64,000 bases of DNA from Betaproteobacteria bacterium. GTDB lineage: Bacteria; Pseudomonadota; Gammaproteobacteria; Burkholderiales; Usitatibacteraceae. Where the stretch lies: positions 1 to 64,000 of the forward strand of contig JADJEZ010000001.1 in the NCBI GenBank assembly GCA_016708825.1, written 5' to 3'. Shown in pieces: positions 1 to 10,485 of this stretch (position 1 is its first letter; each line of letters starts with the position of its first letter). Made by a program: the position numbers and the translations under genes. Under the pieces are notes generated by a model, which saw nothing but the letters and a program-made list of their open reading frames with translations, had not been told where the DNA came from and did not search any database.

Positions 1-72
<72 letters not shown>

Positions 73-86
73 ACACGAAGGGCGAA

Positions 87-92
87 ATTATA
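87..92 (-). promoter_or_regulatory. -10 box of the tRNA-Ala promoter
   Basis: On the minus strand there is a perfect TATAAT hexamer 15 bases before the tRNA 5' end, which would start transcription a few bases upstream of the mature tRNA. No good -35 hexamer is visible at the expected distance, where TCGCTC falls inside the end of the TonB receptor gene. Confidence 0.5.
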
Positions 93-106
93 GCGCAGTC
101 ACCGCC

Positions 107-2158
107 CTAGAGCGAGAACTGCAGCTTCACCCAGAGGGTCCGCCCCGGCTCGTTCACCCGCGTGGTCTGGAGATACCCCGGAACCATGGCCCCGCTGCGG
201 CTCAGGTGCTCCGCGTACGTCCGGTCGAACAGGTTGTCCACGCCGGCCGTCACCTGCACCGTCTTCGAGAAGCGGTAGCCCGCGTTCAGGGAGAAGACCG
301 CGAACCCGCCCGTGGGGCCGATGTCCTGCCCGGCGATGTTGCCCTTGCCCGGGTCGACGCGATCCTGGCGGGAGACGGCGCGCAGCAGCGCCCCCAGGGA
401 CCACACCGGATCTTCGCGCGTCAGGGAAAAGCGCGCTTCGAGAGGCGGCTGCTGGGCGAGCGCCGTGCCGTCGGTGTCGTTCTCGCCGCGCACCCAGGCG
501 AGTGTCGCGTCCGCCTTCCAGTGTTTCGCGAAGGCGCGCCCGACGCCCGCCTCCAGGCCGAGGGTCTTGGCATCCACGTTGCGCGCGATCGTCGCGGCCC
601 GTGCGGGCATCGTGCGCGCGACACCCGACTCGATGAGGATGTAGTCGTCGATGCGCGCCGCGAAGGCCGACGCCGTCGCGTGCCAGTCGCCGGCCCGGTG
701 CAGGACGCCGAAGTCCAGTTGCGTCGTGCGCTCCGGCCGCGTGCCGAAGCCGCTGATCGACTCCGGCCCTCGCGGTCCGAGAAGAGCCCCTGTAGTCGGG
801 AAGCGTTCCACCCGACCGAGGCCGGCGTAGAGCGTCGTCGCCTTCGCGTCCAGTTCTCGCTCGACGCGCGCGAAGCCGCTCGCGAGCGTGTCGGAGCGCG
901 ATGCTCCGGCGGTCGGGTTGGGCGCCGTCGCCGCCATGGGCCCCTTGCCGAGCCGGATCGTCGCGCGCTGGTCCTGGGTGCGCCAGCGGTCCAGGCGCAG
1001 CCCGGCCACGAGCCTGCCCGTGCCGGGATGCTCGTGGGTCCATTCGCCGAAGACGCCGCGGTTGGAGAAAGTGGCGTCCTCGCCGCGCGGCATCGCTTCG
1101 TAGGGCATCGCCGTCTCGTTCACCGTCGAGCGCACGGTGTGGTCGTTCGCCTGCCAGTCCGCGCCGATCGCCACGCGGTTGGTGTCGTTGGGCTTGAGGC
1201 GGGCGAGAAACTTCGCGCCGCGCGTCTCGCGGTCGGGATTGCTCACCGCGGGCATCGACCCCGGCGCGAGGGGCCGCAGGCTGAAGTTGTCCATCACGTG
1301 GTCGACGTAGTTGTGGAACGCGTGGGCCTCGATCCGTTCGACGAAGGGCGAGAGGCCGTCCTTGCGGAAACGCAGCCCCGCGTTCGTGCGCTTGAACTTC
1401 GTGCCGTCCATCATGCGGTCCGCGTAGGCGGCCTCGCCGTCGCTCGTGGCACCCGTCAGCTCCAGGCGCGTGCGCTCGTCCGGCGTCCAGGCGAGGGCCC
1501 CGTTGGCGCTCCAGCGCGTGTAGCGCGAGTGGACCCGCTTGCCGTCGCCGTCGGCGTAGTCGCTCGCGTGCGAGCGCGTGCCCACGCCCTGCGCCTGGAA
1601 CGCGGGCGTGCCGGCCTGCGCGTCGACGATTTCGTCATGACGGCCGAAGGATCCGCCGAGCAGGCTCCCGTAGACGCGCGCGCCCGGCTCGGCATAGCGC
1701 TTCGGGTCGCGCTCGAAGAGGACCACCCCGGCGGATTGCCCGGGCCCGTGCAGAACGCTCTGCGGCCCCTTCACGACGGTGACGCGGTCGAAGGCCTCGG
1801 GAAAGACATAGGCCGTGGGCGGGTCCATGCGCCCGCCGCAACCGCCGAGGATGTGCTCGCCGTCGAGGAGGATGCCGAGGCGGGAGCCCGCCATGCCGCG
1901 CAGCACCGGGTCGCCGTCGGTTCCGCCCTTGCGGATCACCGAGAAGCCCGGGATGGTCTTCAGGAAATCGGCGCCGTCGTGGGCGGGCAGCGGCTGCCGG
2001 GGCTTCCGGGGATCGGTGGTGATGGTGAGCGGTGCGTCGTCGCGCTCGGCGGTGACGACCACGGAATCGAGCGGCGCGACTTGCGCGTGCGCGGCGGAAA
2101 GGCTGAGGCAGGCTCCGCCCAAGAGGGCGAAGAGGGGCTTGCGGCGAAACGGGACCAT
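107..2158 (-). CDS. oprC: TonB-dependent copper receptor (OprC/NosA family)
   Basis: An outer-membrane TonB-gated receptor of about 683 residues. The start chosen is the ATG at 2158, preceded by GGAGATAT and followed by a clear signal peptide ending at AHAQ; an upstream in-frame ATG lacks both. A TonB-box-like segment (DSVVVTA) follows the signal. The plug domain carries the run GCGGRMDPPTAYVFPE and then VTVVKGPQSVLHGPG, typical of the copper-receptor subfamily and not of siderophore receptors. The barrel ends in LWVKLQFSL, with an aromatic residue near the C-terminus. A DUF2946 protein lies 84 bases upstream on the same strand, a pairing that fits copper uptake. Copper specificity is inferred from family resemblance. 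Confidence 0.88.
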   Translation of the reverse strand: MVPFRRKPLFALLGGACLSLSAAHAQVAPLDSVVVTAERDDAPLTITTDPRKPRQPLPAHDGADFLKTIPGFSVIRKGGTDGDPVLRGMAGSRLGILLDGEHILGGCGGRMDPPTAYVFPEAFDRVTVVKGPQSVLHGPGQSAGVVLFERDPKRYAEPGARVYGSLLGGSFGRHDEIVDAQAGTPAFQAQGVGTRSHASDYADGDGKRVHSRYTRWSANGALAWTPDERTRLELTGATSDGEAAYADRMMDGTKFKRTNAGLRFRKDGLSPFVERIEAHAFHNYVDHVMDNFSLRPLAPGSMPAVSNPDRETRGAKFLARLKPNDTNRVAIGADWQANDHTVRSTVNETAMPYEAMPRGEDATFSNRGVFGEWTHEHPGTGRLVAGLRLDRWRTQDQRATIRLGKGPMAATAPNPTAGASRSDTLASGFARVERELDAKATTLYAGLGRVERFPTTGALLGPRGPESISGFGTRPERTTQLDFGVLHRAGDWHATASAFAARIDDYILIESGVARTMPARAATIARNVDAKTLGLEAGVGRAFAKHWKADATLAWVRGENDTDGTALAQQPPLEARFSLTREDPVWSLGALLRAVSRQDRVDPGKGNIAGQDIGPTGGFAVFSLNAGYRFSKTVQVTAGVDNLFDRTYAEHLSRSGAMVPGYLQTTRVNEPGRTLWVKLQFSL

Positions 2159-2242
2159 CGGGATATCTCCTGGCGAATGGGAATCGCGGCGCGCAAAGGG
2201 CGCCACGGCCCGGACGCGTCCGGGCGCGTTACGGCGTTCGGC

Positions 2243-2635
2243 TCAGGAGACGAGGGGAGGCGCGCGAGGCTGCGCCGCGATCCGGTTCAGCGACGGGCGC
2301 GGTGCGGCGAGGAGATGCGGGACGACCGGGTCGGCCCCGGCGGAAGCGGGAACACAGGGTGCGGCGGCCGGTGGCAGCACGGACGAGACCGCACCGGGCG
2401 CGCAGAACGGGCAATGCTCGACATGACGCGACTTCGGCGCCACGGGAACGCCTTGGGCATCGGTGGGCACCGCGATGAGGCGTGCGCCATCGCCCGTGCA
2501 CACCGCCGTCCAGCGCACGTGCTGGTCGTTGGCCGCGGCGAGCGCGCTCGTCACCGCCGGCGCGAGCGACGCCAGCAGCATCGCGAAAACTGCGAGCGTG
2601 GCGCCGATGCGGTGGGTGAGGCGGTGGTGGCCCAT
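2243..2635 (-). CDS. DUF2946 family protein, probably copper-related
   Basis: A protein of 130 residues with an N-terminal hydrophobic segment (about residues 11-33) that looks like a signal peptide or membrane anchor. In the middle is the sequence HVEHCPFCAPG, the His/Cys-rich signature of DUF2946 proteins. The C-terminal half is rich in Pro and Ala with scattered His. It lies directly upstream of the copper receptor gene and is probably co-transcribed with it. The HxxxCxxC arrangement could bind metal, but no biochemical role is established for this family to my knowledge. Confidence 0.75.
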   Translation of the reverse strand: MGHHRLTHRIGATLAVFAMLLASLAPAVTSALAAANDQHVRWTAVCTGDGARLIAVPTDAQGVPVAPKSRHVEHCPFCAPGAVSSVLPPAAAPCVPASAGADPVVPHLLAAPRPSLNRIAAQPRAPPLVS

Positions 2636-2716
2636 GGAGACCGATCCTATCGGCCGGGGGCGCGGCGGAAAAGGGCCGATTCGCCTTTCCTGAACCAGTT
2701 CAAGTTCCTGCGGGGA

Positions 2717-3733
2717 TCAGCTCCCGTCGGTCTGCACGCCCCGGATGCTCAGCGCCTGCGAGGTGTAGGTCTCGTCCAGGAGCTTCGCGGCCTGGAAGAT
2801 CGCCTTGATCGTGGGCACCGGCACCTGCGCGATCTCGCCCATCTCCACGACGGAGCCCACGAGCGCGTCGATCTCGATGGGCCGGCCCGCTTCCACGTCC
2901 TGGAGCATCGAGGTCTTGTGCTTGCCCACCTTCCTCGCGCCCTCGATGCGCTTGTCCAGTGGCACGCGGAAGGTGATGCCGAGCTTCTCCGCGACCGCCT
3001 GCGCCTCCGCCATCATCTGCGCGGCGAGTGCGCGGCCGTGCGGGTGCTCGCAGATGTCCTGGAGTGTGGCGTGGGTGAGCGCGCTGATCGGGTTGAAGGT
3101 GAGGTTGCCCCAGAGCTTCAACCACATCTCCGCGCGCACGTTCTCGAGCAGCGGGCACTTGAGGCCGGCCTTCACGAAGGCCTCCGAGATGCGCGTGGCG
3201 CGCTCCGTCGTGGAGCCGTCGAGTTCCCCGATGGGGAAGCGGTCGCCCTCGATGTGCACGACCTTGCCGGGCTCCACCAGCTCCGCGGCCGGGTAGACGA
3301 CGCAGCCGATGATCCGCTCCTTCGGGATCGCATCCTTCACCACGCCGCCCGGATCGACCGTCTCCACGGTGCGTCCCTCGAGCTCGCCGCCCTGCCCGTG
3401 GAAGTACCAGAAGGGAATCCCGTTCTGCATCGGGATCACCACGGTGTCCTTGTCGCAGAGCGCCGCGAGCTTGCCCGCCAGCGCACCCACCTGGTGGGCC
3501 TTGATCGCGAGGATCACCACGTCGAAGGTGCCCGCGGCCGCGTAGTCGTCCGTGGCGCGCACGGTGGTGGCGGCCTCCTCGCGGCCGTCGCGATAGAAGA
3601 CCTTCATGCCACCGGCGTTGATGGCCGCGAGGTTCTTGCCGCGCGCGATGAACGTGACTTCCTCGCCGGCCAGGGCGAGCTTCGCGCCGACGAAGCCACC
3701 GATGGCGCCGGCGCCCACGATGCAGAAACGCAT
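2717..3733 (-). CDS. panE: 2-dehydropantoate 2-reductase (ketopantoate reductase)
   Basis: Reduces 2-dehydropantoate to pantoate with NADPH in the pantothenate/CoA pathway; cytosolic, 338 residues. The start at 3733 places the dinucleotide-binding motif GAGAIGG at residues 7-13, immediately after the initial strand MRFCIV, as usual for the family. An upstream in-frame ATG would add 37 unconserved residues. Further family features are the segment MQNGIPFW, the conserved Lys in ILAIKAHQ, and the C-terminal helical domain with KLWGNLTFNPISALT. It appears monocistronic, behind its own promoter at 3920-3948. Related ketopantoate reductase-like enzymes can act on other 2-oxo acids, so substrate is less certain than fold. 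Confidence 0.88.
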   Translation of the reverse strand: MRFCIVGAGAIGGFVGAKLALAGEEVTFIARGKNLAAINAGGMKVFYRDGREEAATTVRATDDYAAAGTFDVVILAIKAHQVGALAGKLAALCDKDTVVIPMQNGIPFWYFHGQGGELEGRTVETVDPGGVVKDAIPKERIIGCVVYPAAELVEPGKVVHIEGDRFPIGELDGSTTERATRISEAFVKAGLKCPLLENVRAEMWLKLWGNLTFNPISALTHATLQDICEHPHGRALAAQMMAEAQAVAEKLGITFRVPLDKRIEGARKVGKHKTSMLQDVEAGRPIEIDALVGSVVEMGEIAQVPVPTIKAIFQAAKLLDETYTSQALSIRGVQTDGS

Positions 3734-3919
3734 TATTCCCCCACTGGTCGGGCCGCCATCCCTGCCGCGGGGGCGGGGAAGGGGCCGGGATTCAAGTTCG
3801 TATCCTGGGCGTCGGGCGGGTTTGCTTCCGCCGGTGTCGTTCACCGCGAGGGTCGGGCGGTGCCGGAGGGCGGGGCGGGTAGCCCGGGGCCGCGGCAGGA
3901 CTGCGAACGCGTTACCGGA

Positions 3920-3948
3920 AACTTATGGTGCAGCGCACAAACTGTCAA
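3920..3948 (-). promoter_or_regulatory. Probable sigma70 promoter of panE
   Basis: On the minus strand a perfect -35 TTGACA (3943-3948) is followed by a 17-base spacer and a weaker -10 TAAGTT (3920-3925). Transcription would begin about 180 bases before the panE start. The stretch 3734-4013 between panE and the corrected LysR stop holds nothing else I can recognise. Confidence 0.5.
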
Positions 3949-4013
3949 GCGGATGCATCAACGCCCGCGATCTGTCGATGCGCGCGTCGACGAGTCCGGA
4001 GCGAACCGTGGTC

Positions 4014-4957
4014 TCAACGCCGTCTCGCAGGCGCAGGCCCGCTCCTCGCCGCAGGCAAAAGCGATGGGGCGAGCGAGGCGCGAAGCCTCGGTGCGAGCCA
4101 ATCCACCGCGGCCCGCACGTTGGAGGAGAGGTGCCGCGTCCCGGATAGGCGAGATTCACCGGCGACGACGGCGGCTCGCTGTTGTCGAGCACGCGCTCGA
4201 GCGCGCCCGCCTTGAGATAGGCGTCCACCTGGTAGCAGAGGAACTGTCCCAATCCCATCCCTTCAACGCAAGCCTGCAAGGCGACGTCGATCTGGTTGGA
4301 GGTGATCACCGGCGCCACCTGCACGCGCCTTTGCGCCCGCCCCTCGCCAAACGTCCATTCGTGACCCGGCGAAAGCCCGGTGAACCCGACGCAGCGATGG
4401 GCCGCGACGTCCTCCGGCTTCGTGGGCCGCCCGCAACGCTTCAGGTACGCCGGGCTCGCGCAGACGACACGGCGCGTCGTGCCCACCGGCGCTGCGACCA
4501 ATGACGAATCCGGCAACGAGCCGATCCGCACGCCGAGGTCGATTCCTTCCTCGATGAGATCCACGGTCCGATCGAGCAGCACCAGCTCGACCCGGACGCC
4601 CGGGTGTTTCTCCGCGAACGCGATCACGGCCGGCGCGACGTGCAGCCTGCCGAAGAGGACCGACGCCGTCACGCGCAACCGGCCCTTCGGCGTGACCCGG
4701 CGCGCCGAAATCGCGGCTTCGGCCTCCTCCACATCCGCCAGCACGCGCCTTGATCGCTCCAGGTACTCACGGCCCTCGTCCGTCAGCGCGATGCGGCGGG
4801 TGGTGCGGTTGAGCAGGCGTGCGTCGAGCGACCGCTCCAGCTCCGCCAGGCCGCGCACCACGGACGGCAGCGACGTGCGAAGGGATTCGGCGGCCGCCGT
4901 GAGGCTCCCCGTTTCGACGATGCGCACGAAAGTCGCCATGGCCCGCAGCTTGTCCAT
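4014..4957 (-). CDS. LysR-family transcriptional regulator (frameshift near 4132)
   Basis: A LysR-type regulator of about 314 residues. The N-terminal winged helix-turn-helix begins MDKLRAMATFVRIVETGSLT and includes the recognition region SLPSVVRGLAELE. The substrate-binding domain carries DLGVRIGSLPDSS, common in regulators related to DmlR and others. Near 4132 the frame breaks: adding one G to a GGG run restores YPGTRHLSSNVRAAVDWLAP, the normal family C-terminus, ending at 4014. Without correction the frame runs on to 3923 as unrelated sequence. It is divergent from the CMD-family gene across a relatively AT-rich gap, so it probably controls that gene and itself. Confidence 0.85.
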
Positions 4958-5089
4958 GCCGGCATATTACTGCGGTTTTCGGATTAATTTACATCGATTC
5001 TAGGCATTTATCTCGAAAGATGAAGCAACGATGATGCATTCCGAAGCCCGGCACCTGAACCCCTCCCACCCCCACCGAAAGGAATGACC
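4958..5089. promoter_or_regulatory. Divergent regulatory region between the LysR gene and the CMD-family gene
   Basis: This gap is noticeably richer in A and T than its surroundings. It contains the short inverted repeat ATCTCGAAAGAT at 5010-5021 inside a T-N11-A-like context, a candidate LysR operator. On the minus strand TTCATC and TAGAAT are 16 bases apart, a plausible promoter for the regulator. On the plus strand TTAATT and TTTATC are 17 bases apart. All hexamers are weak, so the region is better supported than the exact boxes. Confidence 0.45.
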
Positions 5090-5650
5090 ATGTCCCGTCT
5101 CGAGATCATCGACCCCAAGACCGCCTCCGCTCCCGCGAAAGCCCTGCTCGACGCCGTCCAGGCCCAGCTTGGCGCCACGCCCAACTTCATCCGCGTCCTC
5201 GCGAATTCGCCCAAGGCGCTCGAGGGCTTCCTCGGCCTTTACGGCGCCGCCGCCGGCTTCTCGCTCGACAAGGCGACGCAGGAGCGCATCGCGCTCGCGG
5301 TGGCGGAAGGCAACGGCTGCCAGTACTGCGTCTCGGCGCACACCGCGATCGGCCGTCACGCCGGGCTCTCGAACGAGGAGATGGCGCTCAACCGCCGCGG
5401 CGCCTCGCAGGAGGCCCGCGCGGGCGCGATCGTCGCCTTCGCGAAGGCCCTGAACGACAACCTCGGCGAAGTCACGAGCGACGAGTTCGGCGCCGCCCGC
5501 GCCGCAGGGCTCACCGACGGCGAGATCGTGGAAGTGATCGCCGTGGTCGCGCTCAACGTCTTCACCAACGTTCTCGGCAAGGCAACGCGCGTGGACATCG
5601 ATTTCCCTAGGATCGACCTGCTCGCCGCGCCGGTATCCGCCGCCGCCTGA
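5090..5650 (+). CDS. Carboxymuconolactone decarboxylase / AhpD-like peroxidase-related protein
   Basis: A small cytosolic protein of 186 residues in the CMD/AhpD-like superfamily. The active-site signature CQYCVSAHTAIGRHAG contains a CxxC pair and a downstream His, as in alkylhydroperoxidase-like proteins that use a thiol relay. The start was set to the second ATG, at 5090, because GAAAGGA lies seven bases before it but only one base before the ATG at 5084. It is divergent from a LysR regulator and is followed after about 60 bases by a flavin-reductase/ferredoxin fusion. That arrangement suggests an inducible redox or detoxification unit; the substrate is unknown. Confidence 0.82.
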   Translation: MSRLEIIDPKTASAPAKALLDAVQAQLGATPNFIRVLANSPKALEGFLGLYGAAAGFSLDKATQERIALAVAEGNGCQYCVSAHTAIGRHAGLSNEEMALNRRGASQEARAGAIVAFAKALNDNLGEVTSDEFGAARAAGLTDGEIVEVIAVVALNVFTNVLGKATRVDIDFPRIDLLAAPVSAAA

Positions 5651-5710
5651 CGCACCGGTTCCGGGGCGGGCGAAGCGGCCGGTCCCGGCCGGGGAACATG
5701 AGAGGAAGCC

Positions 5711-7267
5711 ATGCCCCGCGCCTTCAGCGAAATCGCCTTCACGCCAGCGGTCCGCGCATTCCAGTCGCGCATGGGCAGCCGCGGGAGCTATGCCACTCTC
5801 GACCAAGACGAGGAGCGCGGGAATGCCCTGACGCCGCGAGAGGCCGAGTTCATCGCCGGCCGCGACGGCTTCTACCAGGCCACCGTCGGCGAGGGCGGCT
5901 GGCCCTACGTGCAGTTCCGTGGCGGACCGGCCGGCTTCCTGCGCGTGCTCGACGAGCGCACGATCGGCTACGCGGATTTCCGCGGAAACGTCCAGTACAT
6001 CAGCGCCGGCAACCTGTCGGTCGACGATCGCGTGGCGATCATCCTGATGGACTACGCGGCGCGGCAGCGCCTGAAGATCTGGGGACGCGCGCGCCTCGTC
6101 GATGCCTCGCGGGATCGCGACCTGATCGGGCGGCTCGAGATGCCCGCCTATCGCGCGCGCGTCGAACGCGCCGTGGTCATCGCCATCGAGGCTTTCGACT
6201 GGAATTGCCCCCAGCACATCACGCCGAGGTTCACCGAGGCGGAGATCGCCGCGAAAAGCGCGCGGCTGCGCGACGCGAACGCCGCGAGTCCCGTGGAGGA
6301 GACGCTGGGAGCGGGCCCGTTGCCGCTCGTGATCCGCGGCATTCGCGACCTCGCCCCGCGCGTTCGGGCCTTCGAGCTGCGCCGGGCCGATGGCGGCGAG
6401 CTGCCGGCGATCGAGCCCGGCGCGCACCTCGACGTCCCCGTGCGGCTCGCCAATGGCGTCGCGTCGACCCGCCGCTATTCCCTCATGACCCCGCCGGACC
6501 AGCGCAACGCCTGGGAGATCGCCGTGCACCGGGAGGCGGGCGGAAGCGGCGGCTCGGCCGGCGCTCACCGCGACTTCCGTCTCGGGCTCGTTCTCAACGC
6601 CGCGATGCCGGGCAACGATTTCCCGATGCACCGCGACGCGAGGCCTTCCGTGCTGGTCGCGGGCGGCATCGGCATCACGCCCCTTCGCGCCATGGCTCGC
6701 GCGCTCGCGGCCCAAGGACGCGACTTCCACCTTCACTACGCGGGAAGGTCGGCCCGCGACATGGCCTATCGCGAGGAGCTATCCCTCGCTCTCGGCCCGC
6801 GGTTCACCGGCTACGCCGCCGACGAGGGACGCCGGCTGGACCTCGCGCGCCTCTTCGACGAGGCACCGGCCAACGCAGTGTTCTACTTCTGCGGCCCTCC
6901 CCGGCTATTGGACGCGGCGCGAAAGCTCGGCGCCCTGCGGGGCGTCGATGCCGGTCGGATGCGCATGGAATCCTTCGTCCCGGCTTCACGCGCCGGCGAT
7001 CGCGCGGTCGAACTCGAGCTTCGGCGCTCCGGCAGAATCCTGCAGGTGCCGGCCACGCAATCGCTGCTCGACGCGATCAACGAAGCCGGCATCGCCGTGG
7101 CCTCGGGCTGCCGGACCGGAACCTGCGGCACCTGCGCTACCAAGGTGCTCGAGGGCGTGCCCGAGCATCGGGACCACGCCCTCTCGGATGCCGAACGCGA
7201 GCACGCCGGCCTGATGTGTCCCTGCATTTCGCGCGCCGCGTCGGACCGGCTGACCCTCGACCTCTGA
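5711..7267 (+). CDS. PNPOx-like / ferredoxin reductase / 2Fe-2S ferredoxin fusion oxidoreductase
   Basis: A 518-residue three-part protein. Residues about 1-190 form a pyridoxamine-phosphate-oxidase-like FMN-binding split barrel (RDGFYQATVGEGGWPYVQFR). Residues about 200-420 resemble phthalate dioxygenase reductase modules, with flavin motif RRYSLMTPP, NAD-binding segment VAGGIGITPLRAM and the typical YFCGPP. Residues about 430-518 are a plant-type 2Fe-2S domain with cysteines in CRTGTCGTC and a later MCPC. The whole can pass electrons from NAD(P)H through flavin to an iron-sulfur cluster. The neighbouring CMD-like gene may be its partner. The electron acceptor is not evident, and the PNPOx domain need not act on pyridoxal compounds. 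Confidence 0.85.
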   Translation: MPRAFSEIAFTPAVRAFQSRMGSRGSYATLDQDEERGNALTPREAEFIAGRDGFYQATVGEGGWPYVQFRGGPAGFLRVLDERTIGYADFRGNVQYISAGNLSVDDRVAIILMDYAARQRLKIWGRARLVDASRDRDLIGRLEMPAYRARVERAVVIAIEAFDWNCPQHITPRFTEAEIAAKSARLRDANAASPVEETLGAGPLPLVIRGIRDLAPRVRAFELRRADGGELPAIEPGAHLDVPVRLANGVASTRRYSLMTPPDQRNAWEIAVHREAGGSGGSAGAHRDFRLGLVLNAAMPGNDFPMHRDARPSVLVAGGIGITPLRAMARALAAQGRDFHLHYAGRSARDMAYREELSLALGPRFTGYAADEGRRLDLARLFDEAPANAVFYFCGPPRLLDAARKLGALRGVDAGRMRMESFVPASRAGDRAVELELRRSGRILQVPATQSLLDAINEAGIAVASGCRTGTCGTCATKVLEGVPEHRDHALSDAEREHAGLMCPCISRAASDRLTLDL

Positions 7268-7271
7268 GGCT

Positions 7272-8057
7272 TCAGGCCTTTCGGTACGCCCACGCCATCA
7301 TCGCAAGCCCCGCGGCGATCATCGGCAGCGACAGCCACTGCCCCATGGACAACCCGAGCGCGAGCAGCCCCAGGAAGTCGTCGGGCTGGCGCGCGAACTC
7401 CGCGACGAAGCGGAAGCACCCGTAGCCCGTGAGGAAGGCGCCCGAGACCGCCCCGGCCGGCCGCGGCTTCGCCGAGTACCACCACAGGATCGCGAAGAGC
7501 GCGAGGCCCTCGAGGGCGAACTGGTAGAGCTGCGACGGGTGCCGCGCGAGCGGCGTGCGGTCCACCTGCGGAAACCACATCCCCCACGCGAGTTCCGTCG
7601 CCCGGCCCGGCAGCTCGCCGTTGATGAAGTTCCCCAGGCGCCCGGCCGCGAGACCCAGCGGCACGAGGGGGGCCACGAAGTCCATGGTGGTGATCCAGCG
7701 GAGCTTCCTGCGCGCGCAGAAGATCCATACCGCCACGAGCACGCCGAGGAAGCCGCCGTGGAAGCTCATGCCGCCGGCCCAGATCTGCACGATCTCCAGC
7801 GGGTGCGCGAAGTAGTACTCCGGCTTGTAGAAGAGCACGTAGCCCAGGCGCCCGCCGAGGATCACGCCGAGCACGCCGTAGAGCAGCATGTCGTCCACGC
7901 CCGCCTCGGTGACGCCGTGGGAGAGGCCCCGGCGCGCGCGCAGCTTCCCCAGCACCACGAAGGCGACGAAGGCGAGCACGTACATGAGGCCGTACCAGCG
8001 CACGGCCACGGGCCCGAGGCTGAAGAAGACGGGATCGAACTGCGGGTGGGTGAGCAC
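7272..8057 (-). CDS. lgt: Prolipoprotein diacylglyceryl transferase
   Basis: Transfers diacylglycerol from phosphatidylglycerol to the lipobox cysteine of prolipoproteins, the first step of lipoprotein maturation in the inner membrane. The protein has 261 residues and several membrane segments. It contains the Lgt signature GRLGNFINGELPGR and the conserved region SFHGGFLG near the catalytic His. The start is a GTG at 8057, giving the usual short N-terminus MLTHPQFDPVFFSLGP. It ends five bases from the convergent oxidoreductase gene. At least one predicted lipoprotein substrate (LivK) is encoded in this window. Confidence 0.95.
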   Translation of the reverse strand: MLTHPQFDPVFFSLGPVAVRWYGLMYVLAFVAFVVLGKLRARRGLSHGVTEAGVDDMLLYGVLGVILGGRLGYVLFYKPEYYFAHPLEIVQIWAGGMSFHGGFLGVLVAVWIFCARRKLRWITTMDFVAPLVPLGLAAGRLGNFINGELPGRATELAWGMWFPQVDRTPLARHPSQLYQFALEGLALFAILWWYSAKPRPAGAVSGAFLTGYGCFRFVAEFARQPDDFLGLLALGLSMGQWLSLPMIAAGLAMMAWAYRKA

Positions 8058-8158
8058 GGGTATGGATGTCTTGCGAGGGTTTCGCGCGGTGCGGGCGAGG
8101 CGCTATTCTACCGATCCGGCCCACGCCGGCCCCGCCGCCCCTCCCCAAGAAGACCGCC

Positions 8159-9832
<1,674 letters not shown>

Positions 9833-9842
9833 GGCCTCGGCG

Positions 9843-10349
9843 GTGCCGGCGCCCGATTCCGCGGCCGTGTCGTTTCGCGTCCGCTACACGAAGGATCACT
9901 GCCTCGCCTCCGCGTGGCGCTACTGGCAGCGGCGGCTGGGCCTGCGCTACGCGATCGAGCTCACGATCGGCTCGGGGCTCCTGGTCCTCGCCACCCAGGG
10001 TCCCTACCGGTGGCTGGAGATCGCGCTCATGGTGGCGGTAGGCATCTTCGCCGTCCTGGGCGCGGCGATCTTCTTCGTCCACTGGAGCCGCGCGGTGGCG
10101 GGCCTGCGCGCGCTCGACCCGCCCGAGAGCACCTGGACCCTCACCGAGGAGGCCGTCGCCCAGAAGAGCAGCCTCGGCGAGAGCGCCATCGTGTGGAAGG
10201 CGCTGCGCGAGGTGTGGCGCTTCGACGACCTCTGGCTGCTGGTCTGGGGCAAGGACGTCTACAGCAGCATTCCCGTCGGCCAGCTCCCCCCGGCGGCGCG
10301 CGCGATGATCGAGCGGCGCGTGCAGGAATCCGGCGGCCGCGTGCGCTAG
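9843..10349 (+). CDS. YcxB-like membrane protein
   Basis: A protein of 168 residues with a GTG start ten bases after ilvD. Two membrane segments lie at about residues 36-55 and 60-85. A C-terminal cytosolic part contains STWTLTEEAVAQKSSLGES and WFRFDD-like WRFDDLWLLVW, and ends in an acidic/basic tail. This matches the layout of YcxB-like proteins, which have two transmembrane helices and a PH-like C-terminal domain. No function is known. The tight spacing to ilvD suggests co-transcription but does not establish a shared role. Confidence 0.65.
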   Translation: MPAPDSAAVSFRVRYTKDHCLASAWRYWQRRLGLRYAIELTIGSGLLVLATQGPYRWLEIALMVAVGIFAVLGAAIFFVHWSRAVAGLRALDPPESTWTLTEEAVAQKSSLGESAIVWKALREVWRFDDLWLLVWGKDVYSSIPVGQLPPAARAMIERRVQESGGRVR

Positions 10350-10368
10350 GGGCCTCGAGTCCGCCCCG

Positions 10369-10424
10369 GGAATGGGGACGTTCCCCTGTTTCCGGACGGA
10401 AATTGGGGAACGCCCCCGTTTTCC
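10369..10424. repeat. Inverted pair of GGGGACGTTCCCC-type palindromic repeats
   Basis: Two related units, one containing GGGGACGTTCCCCTGTTTCC and the other its near reverse complement, face each other around a four-base GGAC loop. Together they can form a long imperfect hairpin. The same core recurs at 29677-29717 and 30822-30908. It lies between the YcxB-like gene and the PilZ gene and could attenuate read-through. The family resembles REP-type dispersed palindromes; no transposase is nearby. Confidence 0.7.
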
Positions 10425-10485
10425 TAAAGCCCGGAGGGGAGCCTGCCGATAAACGGGTAGCGCGGCTGCCGCCAATCGGCGCCCC

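Noticed and set aside
206..4504. A very long open frame on the plus strand opposite the copper receptor, panE and the LysR gene
   Set aside because: It is antisense to recognisable genes, has Arg/Ala/His-rich composition, matches no family, and is explained by high GC depressing stop-codon frequency. The same applies to other long antisense frames, such as the minus-strand frame over 13089-16712.
10369..10424. CRISPR array or insertion-sequence ends
   Set aside because: Units are palindromic, few and not regularly spaced with spacers. No cas or transposase gene lies nearby.
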